Origin: Hyparrhenia diplandra
Lineage: Eukaryota > Streptophyta > Magnoliopsida > Poales > Poaceae
Length of the DNA: 64,000 nt
Assembly: GCA_015847255.1 (NCBI GenBank)
Contig: JADLZK010005528.1
Span: forward strand, 434,001 to 498,000
Direction of reading: 5' to 3'
Shown: positions 46,746-57,544 of the stretch, piece by piece
Layout of the letters: the number at the start of each line of letters is the position of its first letter
How positions within the stretch are numbered: position 1 is the first letter of the stretch
Translations under genes and position numbers: made by a program
The notes under the pieces: generated by a model
Seen by the model: the letters and a program-made list of their open reading frames with translations, nothing else
Told to the model about the DNA's origin: nothing
The model's database searches: none

Positions 46746-47008
46746 GTAACCCAAAATCATATCAAGGCCGATGTCCTCAACACAATAGGATCGATCGCAA
46801 AGTCTACCCCCTAAAGACAAGCTTACGAGAGGGGCAATAAAGAGAAGTGGTATGGTTCCCCAGGTGAATTTACTACCATTTGATTCTTCAACGCAACTAG
46901 ACGTATGCTATGCATTGTAACAAATGCTTGGGAAATAAATGAATGTGAAGCTCCAGAATCAAAAAGAACAGTAGCAGGGATGGAGTTGATGTTGAACGTA
47001 CCCATCAT
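46746..47008 (-). pseudogene. Gypsy-3 aspartic protease
   Basis: The frame starting at 47008 has NINSIPATVLFDSGASHSFI, with the D-S-G-A active site of a retropepsin, then QMVVNSPGEPYHFSLLPLS and a stop at 46823. The remaining part (GVDFAIDPIVLRTSALI type, then a VTIGWMKQHG-like segment) continues in shifted frames up to the RT frame. A dimer of this domain would cut the polyprotein; here at least two shifts break it. Confidence 0.8.
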
Positions 47009-47039
47009 AGTTTTCTCGGTCCCACCGAATCAGATCGGT

Positions 47040-48060
47040 GGACACATGGTTCACTTTTCCAGTAGGGGGAGGTGGCCTCTGGTAGTTGTTCTGTCTCTAA
47101 AAATTCTGCTAGTTTGCCTTCTCAGGACAGTTGCGGGATATGTGACCCTCTTTACCACATGTGTAGCACGTGGTTGGAGTGTTGGTGGTCTTCGGCCGCC
47201 GCTGGAAATGAGGACGTTGTTGGTTCTGGTTGCGGACTCCCTGACTTGCCTGCCCCTGGTTCTTCTGCTGAAAGTTGGGACGGAAGCAAGAGTTGCTTCC
47301 AGAACCCTGACCAAACATCTTCCTCTTCTTGTCCTGATTCAGACGCCATTGTTGAGGACAATAGCACGGTTCACCGCCTACTCAAATGTATCATAAGTGT
47401 TGCCCTTCAACCGCAGCCGGAGTTCATAGTAGATACCATTAAGAAAATGGCGCCGCTTATCCGCATCTTCTCGGACTTCATTAGGAGCATAACGGGCCAC
47501 CGGCCGGAACTTCTCATGATACTCGCCGATAGTCATTGAGCCCATCCCGAGGTTCCGGAATTCATCTTGCTTACGCTCAACAAGACCAAATTGGAATGTG
47601 ACGAGCTCTCGAAGATCTTCACAAAATCATCCCAAGTGATGGCCGAAGCATTACCGGGATGAGCGACCGATAAGACTCCCACCGGATCCGAAAGCACCTC
47701 CTTGAGCTGTCCCCGAGGCATACAACACCTTCTCTTTGTCATTGCACCGCGGCGAGGTTGATTGTTTCTCCACAAAGACGTAGCCAATCATCGCCTTCTA
47801 TAGGCTCGTGGAATGAGAAAACACCGGGGTTTCCAACCATGAACTCCTTATGCTTATCCTTGGGTGGTGGAGCAGATCCTCCGGCTTGCATGTTCTCGCA
47901 TGAAGCGTGTCATATTCCTCGCTTCATCCGCTGGCGGCTCTCCATCATCCGCACCTGTGTCGCCATGAGCCGCTCTACGTTATTGAGGGGGAGGAGGTGG
48001 TGGTGGTGAGATCTTCTTCCCCAAAGATTTGCATCGCGGTGCGGGTCTACCTCTAGGCAT
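47040..48060 (-). pseudogene. Gypsy-3 gag
   Basis: Begins MPRGRPAPR at 48060 with a proline run, then in several frames EFMVGNPGVF-like, AITWDDFVKIF (Retrotrans_gag) and a Gln/Asn-rich linker, and ends in the zinc knuckle CYTCGKEGHISRNCP (CX2CX4HX4C, about 47160). It would form the capsid and bind RNA. Four or more frame changes occur between 47400 and 47950, many next to CG-rich motifs, so how much is real decay and how much is sequence error is open. Confidence 0.75.
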
Positions 48061-48620
48061 CTGTTTTTGTCAAAGATAATATTCGAGGTGTTTAGATATT
48101 TGTGGTCAAGGTCTCTTATATAGGATAATAGAGTAAAAGCTGAAAATTCTCTAAATTAAGCAAGTTTAGAAAATTTACCCCACTATCTATTCATTAGTCC
48201 TTATGTCTTAAACCTATAACTAAATGAAATTGTAGACAAAATCCACAAAATCATTGCAATCATTCAAAGATCCAAATCAAGCATAATTAATAATAACAAT
48301 TCAACAAGGCAATTAAAATGCACCGATCAATCATTAACTCAACTTGTGACTTCTACCGTTTCTTAAGGGTAAAAATCCTAAAGGTACTCTTTTATTTAGC
48401 GAGAAATTGGTAGGATAGGATTTCTACGAGCATGTTAAGGCAAGGTGAGATCAAACTTTAGAAACAAGGACAAGATGGAGATGAATAGCGGGGGGGGCAC
48501 GATAAGATATAGAAGGAAAATATCAGTTTTCCTAGAACAAGGATTTTTTTTTTTGGGACAACTTCTAATACCTAAAACGACCAGTTTCTACTAGGCTTGC
48601 GGCCCTAGAGTCGACATTGC
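48061..48620 (-). other. Gypsy-3 5' leader
   Basis: Noncoding, between the primer-binding site and gag. It contains short G and T runs (48488 and 48545). Confidence 0.7.
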
Positions 48621-48634
48621 TCGATATACCAATC
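48614..48634 (-). promoter_or_regulatory. Gypsy-3 primer-binding site
   Basis: On the minus strand, right after the LTR end, AGATTGGTATATCGAGCAAT contains a tRNA-Met-type TGGTAT..CGAGC match. Confidence 0.6.
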
Positions 48635-51579
48635 TGTCATACCCAATTTAAAAGAACAAATTGATATATATATAACCCTTATGTGTGCCCAAAATCGAAA
48701 ACACACACAAGGTGACAAACTGTTGGAATGTATCATAACAATGCTTATTGCATAGAATTAAAACGAAAACTCAACAGAATGAAACTAATTCCAACTTTCT
48801 CATGCGGAAGCTCCAAGAACGGGCACGCCGACCGGTGGTCCACAAGTCTAGTACTCGGGCGGTAATCCTCATTCCATCCTTGATCCGAGACTAGTGTGGT
48901 GAAAATTGCAAGAGTGAGTTCATGTCGAACTCAACAAATATAGCAAGGTAGTAACTTTCCCATAATATCATGATCATTGTAACATATTAATATATAAGCA
49001 TAACCGATAAACATGAGTAAACGATTTAACAATATAAGCGCCATCATCTTTAGTGTAAGTGGTCCATGGCCGCTCGTGTCCTTGAGCAAGGCTAGTATAC
49101 TAGTTTTTCAAACTCAAGCAGAGGTGTACACATTCACCGTGAGTCGCGGATTCCTAAATGTATGGGTTTGCAAGGCCCAATACACCGAAAACCACTATGA
49201 AGCCCCCAAAGGTTCGTCTAACAAGTTGGGGCGCTAAGTCGCGATATATAGAACCCACCCTTCCAATATGGCACAACGACCCGTAGCCTATACACATATA
49301 TGTGGACGGGGGCGACTATACCCATTGGCACTTCCTCCAAACTCACTAGAAAAATGATCTTTGAGGAACTAAAGTCGAGCCATTTAACCCCCACGGTTGT
49401 AATGTAAGTCCAGGATACATCGATTCATGCACAAGATCTTATGTGGTTAAATTATTACCATTTTATCATTTATAGCATAGACATTAATTAAGTCACAAGA
49501 TCATGGTAATAATGAGCTTGAAATTTCCAAACTATACTTGCCTTGGCTATCGAAGTCCCGTTGACCGCCGCTCCTCAAAATATCTGCTCCCGATCACCGG
49601 TACGCTGCCACCGCCTAAATTCGATAATACATCAACACACAAGCATCCAAAGACAATCATGCACTAAGAAAACAAGGCTATATTAGAACAGTACACCAGC
49701 AGTGATAAAACAATATAAAAGATTTATAAAACTGATCTACGCATCGCTACGATCACATAGACGTATAGATCACTTAAAATCGAATTAAAACGGATAAGTT
49801 ATGGATTTTATAAGATTTCCTATAAACGTATAATTAATTAATTCTAACTACAAAAATTAACTATCTCAAAATTACTGAACAATTATACTAACATGTAGAG
49901 AATCGAATTACGAGTCTAACGCAATTTGAACGGATCAATTTCGAAGTTAAAAAGAGCAAGTTATGAGCATTTGAAGATAATGGCAAAACTGTAATAACCG
50001 AAAATTGGTTCTCGTTAAATCGAGTGCGCTTTCCAAAGGAGGAAAAACAGGATATGGAACTCATTACGATTGGAGTACGCCAAAACCGAAAAAGCGTAAA
50101 AGAGGTTTGCGCCAAGGACCGCGATGAAATAACTTAAATAATTGTAAGGTTGTTTTCGCAAAACGAGAGAATGAAAGGGTATCGAAGTTTTTTCTCGAGG
50201 TTAGATTTCGATCAACGGCCGTGATTAGATAGGGTTTCAACGGGCGGCGCCCGACCGAAACAGGGGACAGGCGGCGGCGCCGCCGCGACTCACGGTGGCG
50301 ACCTCGCGCCGCGCTCGCGAACCGGGGCCAAAGGACCACCGCTCGACGAACCGAACGCATGGATCGATCGATGATGCGCGCGGACTCGATGGTGGCTAAC
50401 GCAGCGGGCCGGAACGCGCGCGGCCGCGGCATTGGAACGCCATGGTCGGCGGTGGCAAGCTCGCCGGCGCTCGCGGCAAGTGCCCTAGACGCCATTATTC
50501 GCTAAATTAATGGGACGGAAGGTAAATCGGGGGCACGACGACCTTTACCAACGGCGTAAAACAAGGGCCAAATCGAGCCGTTGGACGGCGGGCGGCGAGG
50601 ACTAGCGGGCGGCTAAGCTCGCGACACCCGACGACGACGAGTGAGCAGTGAAACGAAAATTGAAAGGGAATTCGGATTGGGGAAATCCTTACGGCGCCTC
50701 GAGACTCGACGACGGGCAAAACGCGACGCCGAGGTGATGGAATCGCCGCTTCCGAGCTCGGCGGTGAGCTATGGCAATGGCGGCTATGGCGGCGAGGCGG
50801 CGCTTCGGTGTGGGTGGCGATGGAGCGAGGGAAAAGAGGGACTAGGGGTGGCTAGGTAAAGGAGTGCGAGGGGCGGCCGCCGACTATTTAGACGAAATTG
50901 AGGAAGAAGGAGAGGGGGAGCCAGGTCCCGACTCGGCATGGCGAATCATGGCGGCGAAATCGAAGGATCTCGATTTGACCGAGCGGTGGCGAGGGGAGAG
51001 GGGGTTTGGTCCTCGCAGGTGCGGCAGACGCTGCGCGTGGACGGGGCTCGACCATGCATGCGGGGCCGTCCGGGATCACCGCGGTGTCGTCCCGTTCGTC
51101 GGGGGCTCGGTTTGGAGGTGGGAGAAGGCCCCGACTAGTGGGGCCCACTCGAGAGCCGAAGTGAGAGGAGGCATTGCCGCCTCTTGAGTTGGGCCCCGCC
51201 ACATCGAATGAGCCGCCCAGAAACAAAAAAAAGAAAGGGTAGCAGGCCGGTGAGAAAAAGAAAAGAAGGAGGAGAAGGCAGCCGGTTATCGGCCCTTCGG
51301 GCCGATTGAAAAAGGAGGAAAAGGGAGTTAAAGAAATTGCTTTTCAATTTTATAATTCAGATTTCCAAGTTAAACTCAAAATGCTAAAAATTCTTTTGAA
51401 CTATAAACCAAGCAAACAATACAAAAATAAAATGCAGGCAGCATGAATGCACCATCATGTGTCTAACCTTATATTTGATTTTATTTTATTTCATAAAATT
51501 TATTATTTCTCCTATATTGACAAGGCATAAATTGCATAATTAAACCAATTTAAACTATTTTCAAAAATTGAAATTTTCT
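48635..51579 (-). repeat. Gypsy-3 5' LTR, interrupted
   Basis: Matches 40716-43669 but stops at GAAATTTTCT, about 10-12 bp before the expected CGGTGTTACA, where the Sirevirus LTR begins. Differences from the partner LTR are mainly C/T and G/A changes and small indels at CG or C-H-G positions. Confidence 0.92.
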
Positions 51580-51726
51580 TGACCGTGCTCCATCTATGCA
51601 TGCAAAGGGTCCAAATCAGTCACTAAAGTGTTGGTGTGAGAGATAGATATGCATAGGTGTTAAGTATTGCATAAGATAGGTGTTTGAATCAGGTTGATGA
51701 AATTTTGGTCGTTTTGAATCAGCCCC

Positions 51727-51743
51727 GAGCGGCACCGCCGCTC
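51727..51743. repeat. Sirevirus palindrome, LTR copy
   Basis: GAGCGGCACCGCCGCTC, a perfect inverted repeat with 7-bp arms and a 3-bp loop. Confidence 0.9.
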
Positions 51744-52469
51744 AGTTGCCCAAAGAACTTCTTCGACAACCGCCTTGTGCAATAGTTAAAAACACATGTA
51801 TATCTATCTACCATTCCAACAGAATCTCTAAACATGATTCAATAGAAATAGTGATAAAAGTTGCCATGGACTTAGATTTAGAATAAATTTTCTTTGATAA
51901 TGGGATTGGATTCAACTGCATTTCCACTCATTGATTCAAAAGTCACTAGAGATGACCAGCAATATGACTTGCTTCCAACCAAAAATCGGCAAGTGCCGCT
52001 TGGTCACCTCATGCATACCATGGGTGGAATTCATCTATAATCTTCCAAATCGATTCAAATCAACAATTTTCCCATGATCTAGAACCTTTATTCTATCACT
52101 AATTGCAGAAATCCAAGACCAATTTCATCACTAAGCATAGATCGGGGTGGTTAGGGTTTCTCACCGTGGAATGAGGAGATGACAAGAGAGAAGCTGCGGC
52201 CCCTCAGAAAGCGATTGCCGCCGGTGTCGTGGAGAAGACCGGCGGCATGAGCGCGCTGAACGGCACCGCCGAAAGCGGCGGCGGTCTTGCCGGCGGCGGC
52301 GCCGGGCGAGGAGTGGTGGCGGCGCCCGCCGCCTCCCCGGTCACCCATGAGCACGAGAGAGAGGGACCGGTGGAGATAGTTAATGAGAGAGGAGAGAAAA
52401 GATGTCGTGGGCCTAGGAAGTAGGCTCCATATAGCCGATCAGATGGATGATTTTCGATCGAAAATCACC

Positions 52470-52509
52470 GAGCGGCACCACCGCTCGGGCCGAAGCGGCA
52501 CCGCCGCTC
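52470..52509. repeat. Sirevirus palindrome pair, LTR promoter region
   Basis: GAGCGGCACCACCGCTC (52470-52486) and AGCGGCACCGCCGCT (52494-52508), upstream of the LTR TATA box on the minus strand. Confidence 0.9.
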
Positions 52510-52731
52510 CCCATGAACGTAACAAGTTAAACTTGCTTCCTAAGTTACTCTCCTCATATGCTAGATAGACATATGTGACTCAAATTTCATGGCCGATCGG
52601 ATCATTAATCAAAAACAAAGTGACCATGCCCTTTGAGTCAAGCTTTGAAATCGATTTGAAAGACAATAAGTAAACTTTTCAAAGCTTTTTCCCTACTCAT
52701 ACTAGTTCTCACAAACAGAGGCATGTAGATT

Positions 52732-53166
52732 TCAAGATAGGTTGCGAGAATCAAGTATATTTAGTTCACTACGCAAAGCGCAAAACCTTGTCTCGTCGAG
52801 AGGCTTAGTGAGGATATTGGCTAGTTGCTTTTTGGTGCTCACATGAAGAATTGTGATATCTTCTTTCAGTTCGTGGTCTCTCAAGAAGTGATGATGGATG
52901 TCTATGTGTTTTGTTCTAGAGTGTGCTATCGGGTTGTTTGCGAGTTTGATGGCACTCTCGTTGTCACAAAGAAGAGGTATCTTTGTGAAATGACATCCAA
53001 AATCCTTTATGGTTTGCTTCATCCAAAGTAGTTGAGCACAACATGCGTCGGCTGCAACATACTCGGCCTCGGCGGTGGATAGGGCTACACAATTTTGCTT
53101 CTTAGAGCTCCAAGACACCAAGGACCGCCCAAGGAATTGACATGTCCCCGATGTGCTTTTTTCGAT
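52732..53166 (-). pseudogene. Sirevirus RNase H
   Basis: The frame from 53121 starts within SLVSWSSKKQN and has CVALSTAEAEYVAADACCAQ (catalytic Glu in AEAEY), LLCDNESAIKLANNP (Asp), RTKHIDIHHHFLRDH, then LANILTKPLDE to a stop at 52732. It removes the RNA strand during reverse transcription. Just upstream, the STSGTCQFLGR part is in the reverse transcriptase frame after a stop: one base is lost and one A gained in the CGAAAAAAGC run near 53163, so the join is frameshifted. The domain itself is full length. Confidence 0.85.
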
Positions 53167-54012
53167 CTACTTTGCAACCGCATAATCGAAATCCGAATAG
53201 CCAAGTAGATTGAACTTGGAACCCTTAGGATACCACAAGCCAAGGTTTGGAGTGTGAATTAGATATCTCAAGATTCTCTTAACCGCCACATTGTGACATT
53301 CCTTTGGATTAGCTTGAAATCTAGCACACATGCACACACTAAGCATAATATCGGGCCTAGATGCACAAAGATAAAGAAGAGAGCCGATCATGGAATGATA
53401 TACCTTTATGTCTACGGCAGCCCCTTCTTCATCAAGATCAAGATGTCCATTGCTTGGCATTGGAGTCTTGATTGGCTTAGCCTTAGCCATATCAAACTTC
53501 TTCAACATGTCTTGGGTGTACTTGGTTTGGCTAACGAAAGTCCCTTCCTTCATTTGTTTGACTTGAAAGCCAAGGAAGAACTTGAGCTCACCCATCATGG
53601 ACATCTCGAACCTTTTTGTCATGGTCCTACTAAATTGCTCAACATACACATGGTTAGAGCTACCAAATATTATGTCATCGACATATATTTGGCATACAAA
53701 TATATCACCATTAACCTTATGTGTAAAAAGAGTAGGATCAGCCTTTCCTATGACAAAACCTTGTTTTAAGCAAGAATTCCTTAAGGCATTCATACCATGC
53801 TCTTGGTGCTTGCTTATGCCCATAGGGCGCCTTTCGGAGTTTATAAACATGGTTAGGATACTTGGGGTCTTCAAACCCGGTGGTTGCTCAACGTAGACCT
53901 CCTCTTGCAAAGGGCCATTGAGGAATGCACTCTTGACATCCATTTGATATAGCTTGAAGTCATGATGGGCAGCGAAGGCTAGAAGGATGCGAATTGCTTC
54001 TAGTCTTGCCAC
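53167..54012 (-). pseudogene. Sirevirus reverse transcriptase
   Basis: 281 residues: RLEAIRILLAFAAHHDFKLY, QMDVKSAFLNGPLQEEVYVE, QPPGL, then a stretch of about 25 residues read out of frame (KTPSILTMFINSERRPM), and again in frame LKQGFVIGKADPTLFTH, with catalytic YVDD at residues 110-113 and the LGYSDFDYA C-terminus. It copies RNA into DNA inside the particle. Upstream of 54012 the RT start (AKLVAQGFTQVEGLDFDETY) is in another frame because a C is missing in a CCGG context near 54010. The core motifs are intact. Confidence 0.87.
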
Positions 54013-54578
54013 CGTGCATATGTTTCATCAAAGTCCAAGCCCTCTACTTGGGTGAAACCTTGAGCCACCAATTTTGCTTTGTTTCTTGTAACCCGACCAT
54101 CTTCATCTTGCTTGTTTCGAAAGACACATTTGGTGCCGATGATGTTTGTCTTTGGTCTTTCTACCAAGTCCCAAACTTGGTTTCTTTTCGAAGTTGTTGA
54201 GTTCTTCTTGCATAGCTAGCAACCAATCGGCATCCTTGAGAGCATCTTCTACCTTGGTAGGTTCCAAGCAAGAAACAAAGGAGTAACGTTCACAAAATGC
54301 AGCTAAATGTGATCGAGTAGTTACTCCCTTTCGAAGACTCCCAAGAATGTTTTCAATGGGGTGATCCCGTTGAATGGTTTGTCGTAGCTGTGGGTGATCA
54401 ACTCCATCATCCTCAACTTCTTCTTCATAGTCATCTTCAGCTTCAAGTATAGGAGCAAGATCAAGTGCTCTAACTGGTGATGTAGGTCTTTGGAGTAGGT
54501 GAGGTGGAGGGGCGGCACCGCCGCTCCCGGTGCGGCACCGCCGCTCCGCTGAATTTCAGCGGGCATGTGCTTCCCCCG
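54013..54578 (-). pseudogene. Sirevirus integrase-RT linker and RT N-terminus
   Basis: The variable acidic linker (minus-strand frame 54566-54321, with Glu/Asp-rich DDYEEEV-type sequence encoded around 54430) is followed by RT start sequence in shifted frames (LKDADWLLAMQEEL-like near 54210, then CVFRNKQDEDGRV-like). The palindrome pair adds Gly-Ala-Ala-Pro stretches to the protein. Frameshifts separate the pieces. Confidence 0.65.
54511..54547. repeat. Sirevirus palindrome pair, integrase-RT junction
   Basis: Two GCGGCACCGCCGC cores (54512 and 54533), inside coding sequence of the variable linker. Confidence 0.9.
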
Positions 54579-55304
54579 TCATCGAGTACGTCGGCGAAAT
54601 TGGTGCAAAGATCCCGGTGATCCTCCCTGCTCAGTGGCTTCATCCTCTTGTGGTCTAATGTCACCAATAGCCAATTGCTTGATAGCTTCACAAGGTGGAT
54701 CCTCCTTTCCTATAACACTTTGATCAACTTGCTCTACTTGAGAGCCATTAGATTCATTAAATGTCACATCTATAGTGACTTCAACCCTACCGGCGGTTGT
54801 GTTGAAGACACAATAGGCATGCTCATTTGATCCATAACCAAGAAGAAAACCCTCATCTACTTTAGGAGCAAACTTAGAGGTTTGGGGCTTTTTGTTAAGA
54901 ATGAAACACTGGCACCCATACACCCTAAAGTAAGATACCTTCGGTTTGTTACCGGTTAGTAGCTTATATGAGGTCTTCTTGAGTTTCTTGTGGAGGTAGA
55001 GACGGTTGATTGCATGACAAGCGGTGTTGATGGCTTCACACCAAAAGATGTCCGAAGTCTTGTATTCATCTAGCATTGTTCTTGCCATGTCAATGAGTGT
55101 TCTATTCTTCCTTTCTACAACTCCATTTTGTTGAGGGGTGTATGGAACCGAAAACTCATGTTTGATGCCCTCTTCATTAAGGAATTCTTCAACTTGGGTG
55201 TTCTTGAATTCGCTTCCATTGTCGCTTCTCACTTTCTTGATTGGAAGACCAAATTCTCTTTGAGCCCTTCTAATGAAGGTTTTCACCTTCTCTTGTGCCG
55301 GCAC
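54579..55304 (-). pseudogene. Sirevirus integrase core
   Basis: 241 residues: EKVKTFIRRAQREFGLPIKK, VRSDNGSEFKNTQVEEFLNE (catalytic Asp), HEFSVPYTPQQNGVVERKNR (catalytic Glu in VERKNR), then NRLYLHKKLKKTSYKLLTGN, FRVYGCQCFI, KVDEGFLLGYGSNEHAYCVF. It inserts the DNA copy into chromosomes. Unlike the Gypsy-3 integrase, the visible Asp and Glu are kept. The first catalytic Asp region lies upstream of 55304 in another frame, so a shift splits the domain. Confidence 0.85.
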
Positions 55305-55482
55305 TTATCAAAGACAAAGAATACCCAAGTAAAAGCGGAAATAATCATCAACAATAACAAGTCCATACTTATTACCCCGATGCTAAGGTAGGCAACCGGT
55401 CTAAAGAGATCCATATGAATCAACTCCAAAGGTTGAGTAGTAGTCATGATGCTCTTTGGTGGGTGAGGTACACCTACTTGCT

Positions 55483-56040
55483 TTACGGCTTGGCAAACGC
55501 TACAAATCTGTCTTTGTCAAAATCAATATTTGTTAGTCCAATAATGTGGTTGTCCTTTTGTAGTTTGGCCAAGTTCCTCATCCCAACATGAGCTAGTCGG
55601 CGATGCCAAAGCCAACCCATGCTAGATTTTTCCATAAGGCAAGTCTCAAGCTTAGTTTCACTTTTGTTGAAATCAACTAAGTAAAGCTTATTCTTGATTT
55701 TGCCCGTAAAGACAATAGAGGAATCCTCCCTATAAATGACTTCCACACCAACATCCGTAAAGAGACAATTGTAGCCTTTCCCACAAAGTTGTGAGACCGA
55801 CAACAAATTGTATCCTAGGGATTCAACATGTAAGACATCGGATATAGAATGATCAGTTGTGATAGCAATTTTACCAAGTCCCATCACACTTCCTTTAGCG
55901 TCATCTCCAAATCGAATGTTGTCACTCGGATCGGCATTAGGAGAGTATGACGAAAACATACTCCTTTCTCTCGGTCATATGATTTGTACATCCACTATCA
56001 AGCACCCAACTTGATCCAATCGGAGGAGTATGCCCGCAAA
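55483..56040 (-). pseudogene. Sirevirus protease end and GAG_pre-integrase domain
   Basis: On the minus strand the codons for the protease active site Asp-Ser-Gly lie at 55999-55991 (SSWVLDSGCTNHMT). A frame change near 55965 leads to the frame from 55959: GSVMGLGKIAITTDHSISDV, LHVESLGYNLLSVSQLCGKG, then LWHRRLAHVGMRNLAKLQKD (the His pair of the integrase zinc finger), ending at 55483. The zinc finger's Cys pair is out of frame just after. Confidence 0.8.
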
Positions 56041-56545
56041 AAACAGATTAGTTCACGAGTTTAGGCCCCCAAGCTCCTTGGGACCTTTCATGTTAGTCAC
56101 AAGAATTTTGGGAACCCAAATTGAAGTATGCAAATAAACATTTCTATCCTTGCCAACATATTTGGCATAAACCTCCCCCCTTGCTGTTATTCTTCAACAC
56201 AAAGCAAGAACTCAAACTTTGTCTTGTTGATTGAGCCTTGGGATGGTATGCAAACCTATTTGGGTTGGCCCAAATTGTTCTCTGCTGTTTCTGCACAACC
56301 TATTTTGCTTGAGTAACCTTCTTGATGGGCTGTTTCTGGACAGAAGGTCGATGAGTTGCCTTCCCTTTCTTAGGGACAGCGGCACCGCCGCTCATCCTAG
56401 CGGCACCGCCGCTTGGCTTTGCTGCTCGGAGCTGGCGCGGTGTGGCCATGCGTGCGGGGCATATCGTACTCATCTTCCCTTTGCTACTGAGAACTAAACA
56501 CACTCATAGCCATTCACCATTTTTCTTCCATTTGTCTTGGCTCCT
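56041..56545 (-). pseudogene. Sirevirus Gag-protease spacer, cut by CACTA
   Basis: Minus-strand Lys/Pro-rich sequence (GGAAVPKKGKATHRPSVQKQ) with a palindrome pair. It resembles the Sirevirus linker after the zinc knuckles. Sequence homologous to the element ends at 56545, where the CACTA end starts. Confidence 0.6.
56378..56413. repeat. Sirevirus palindrome pair, gag-protease spacer
   Basis: AGCGGCACCGCCGCT at 56378-56392 and again at 56399-56413. Confidence 0.9.
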
Positions 56546-57544
56546 CACTAGTAGGGATGTGCTCACCAATGACGCCCCACTATCATCACGGACAATGTCA
56601 AATTTGTCACCGAAGTTTATTCGGTGACGAGCTTATGACGAAAATGCGTTCGTCATCTATTGGACGTCACATATGTCAATCGGTGACGAAACAACCATTT
56701 TTGTCATTGATGTGCACTTGATCAATGACGAAAAGAGTGGCGTCATAGATGTGTTTTCCATCTGTGACGCCGTTGTTTTCGTCACTACCAACTAACTGCC
56801 GGCGTTGTAGACAACGCCGTTAACGGCGTCGTTATCGTTGTGTGGCGATTTTCGTTAAATCGCGGCGTTTCGTCATAACGTCTTCGTCTAACGCCGTTTG
56901 TGGCTGGCCGGCGTGGCAGATGACATGGCGGTGACATGGCGGTGCCGACGTGGCAGATGATGTGGCGCCGACGTGGCAAATTGCCGTGGATGCCGGCGTG
57001 GTCGGTTTTTGTTCTCCCATGTGGCGCTGTTATTGGATCCCATTTTTCGTCACAGATTGCTATGTATGACGTGCCATGAACCAGCGTATGTGTGTCACGC
57101 AATAAAATATGCTCATCACAGAATAATTATTGAATCGTCACACAAATGATTACAAAAGCGTCACAAAAAGGATTAGCGCTTCGTCAGCTAATGTTTATCT
57201 CGTTCATCATAGAAAGGATTAAATATTCGTGATAGATGGTAGTAAGCATTCATCATCGAACCACATATATCATCATCACGTAAAGGACATCCATTTCATC
57301 ATTGTTGCGTAAACCGATTGCATCACAAATTGCAAAATAAAATTTGTAAGCGTGCTCGCTCCACCGACATTACAACTCAATCAACAACTAGTAACATGTA
57401 CTAGTTGACATCACTTGGAAGTTTCATATCACTTGCAAGAAGTAAAAAAGAAACCAACAACTCCAACTTAGTTTTCCATAAGAAAAACACCGGCAACACC
57501 ATCAAGTGTACCGGCAGCTCATGTCGAAGTTCCAAAGACTACCA

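Larger units (their letters stand above)
40716..51579 (-). mobile_element. Gypsy-3: nearly complete chromovirus-like element
   Basis: LTRs at 40716-43669 (2954 bp) and 48635-51579 (cut about 10 bp short) flank gag, protease, reverse transcriptase, RNase H, integrase and a chromodomain-like tail, in that order on the minus strand. On the minus strand the LTR starts TGTAACACCGG and ends GGGTATGACA. The order RT-RNaseH-INT and the C-terminal WNRYPEDEATWE segment place it in Ty3/Gypsy, probably the Tekay/Del side of the chromoviruses. The 5' LTR is interrupted by the Sirevirus at 51580, so the right target duplication is not visible. It is dead by frameshifts. Confidence 0.92.
51580..52705 (-). 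repeat. Sirevirus 3' LTR
   Basis: On the minus strand it ends GGAGCACGGTCA against Gypsy-3 sequence. A TATA-like CTATATGG at about 52436-52427 is followed by a C/T-rich leader. The start near 52705 is inferred from TGTTTGTGAGAAC; there is no second LTR to check it. GC-rich 52190-52350 lies downstream of the promoter. Confidence 0.6.
51580..56545 (-). mobile_element. Sirevirus-type Copia element, 5' part missing
   Basis: A minus-strand Copia element with protease, GAG_pre-integrase, integrase, reverse transcriptase, RNase H and 3' LTR in that order. The protein style (MGWLWHRRLAHVGMRNLAKL, SDNGSEFKNTQVEEF, YVDDIIFGSSN) fits the Sirevirus/Maximus group. It is inserted in the Gypsy-3 5' LTR. 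Its own gag and 5' LTR are absent because a CACTA element cuts in at 56546. Paired GCGGCACCGCCGC palindromes are spread along it. Confidence 0.85.

Noticed and set aside
56546..57100. Many GTGACG words considered as a bZIP-binding promoter
   Set aside because: Their density, both orientations and position next to a CACTA end fit subterminal transposase-binding repeats better.
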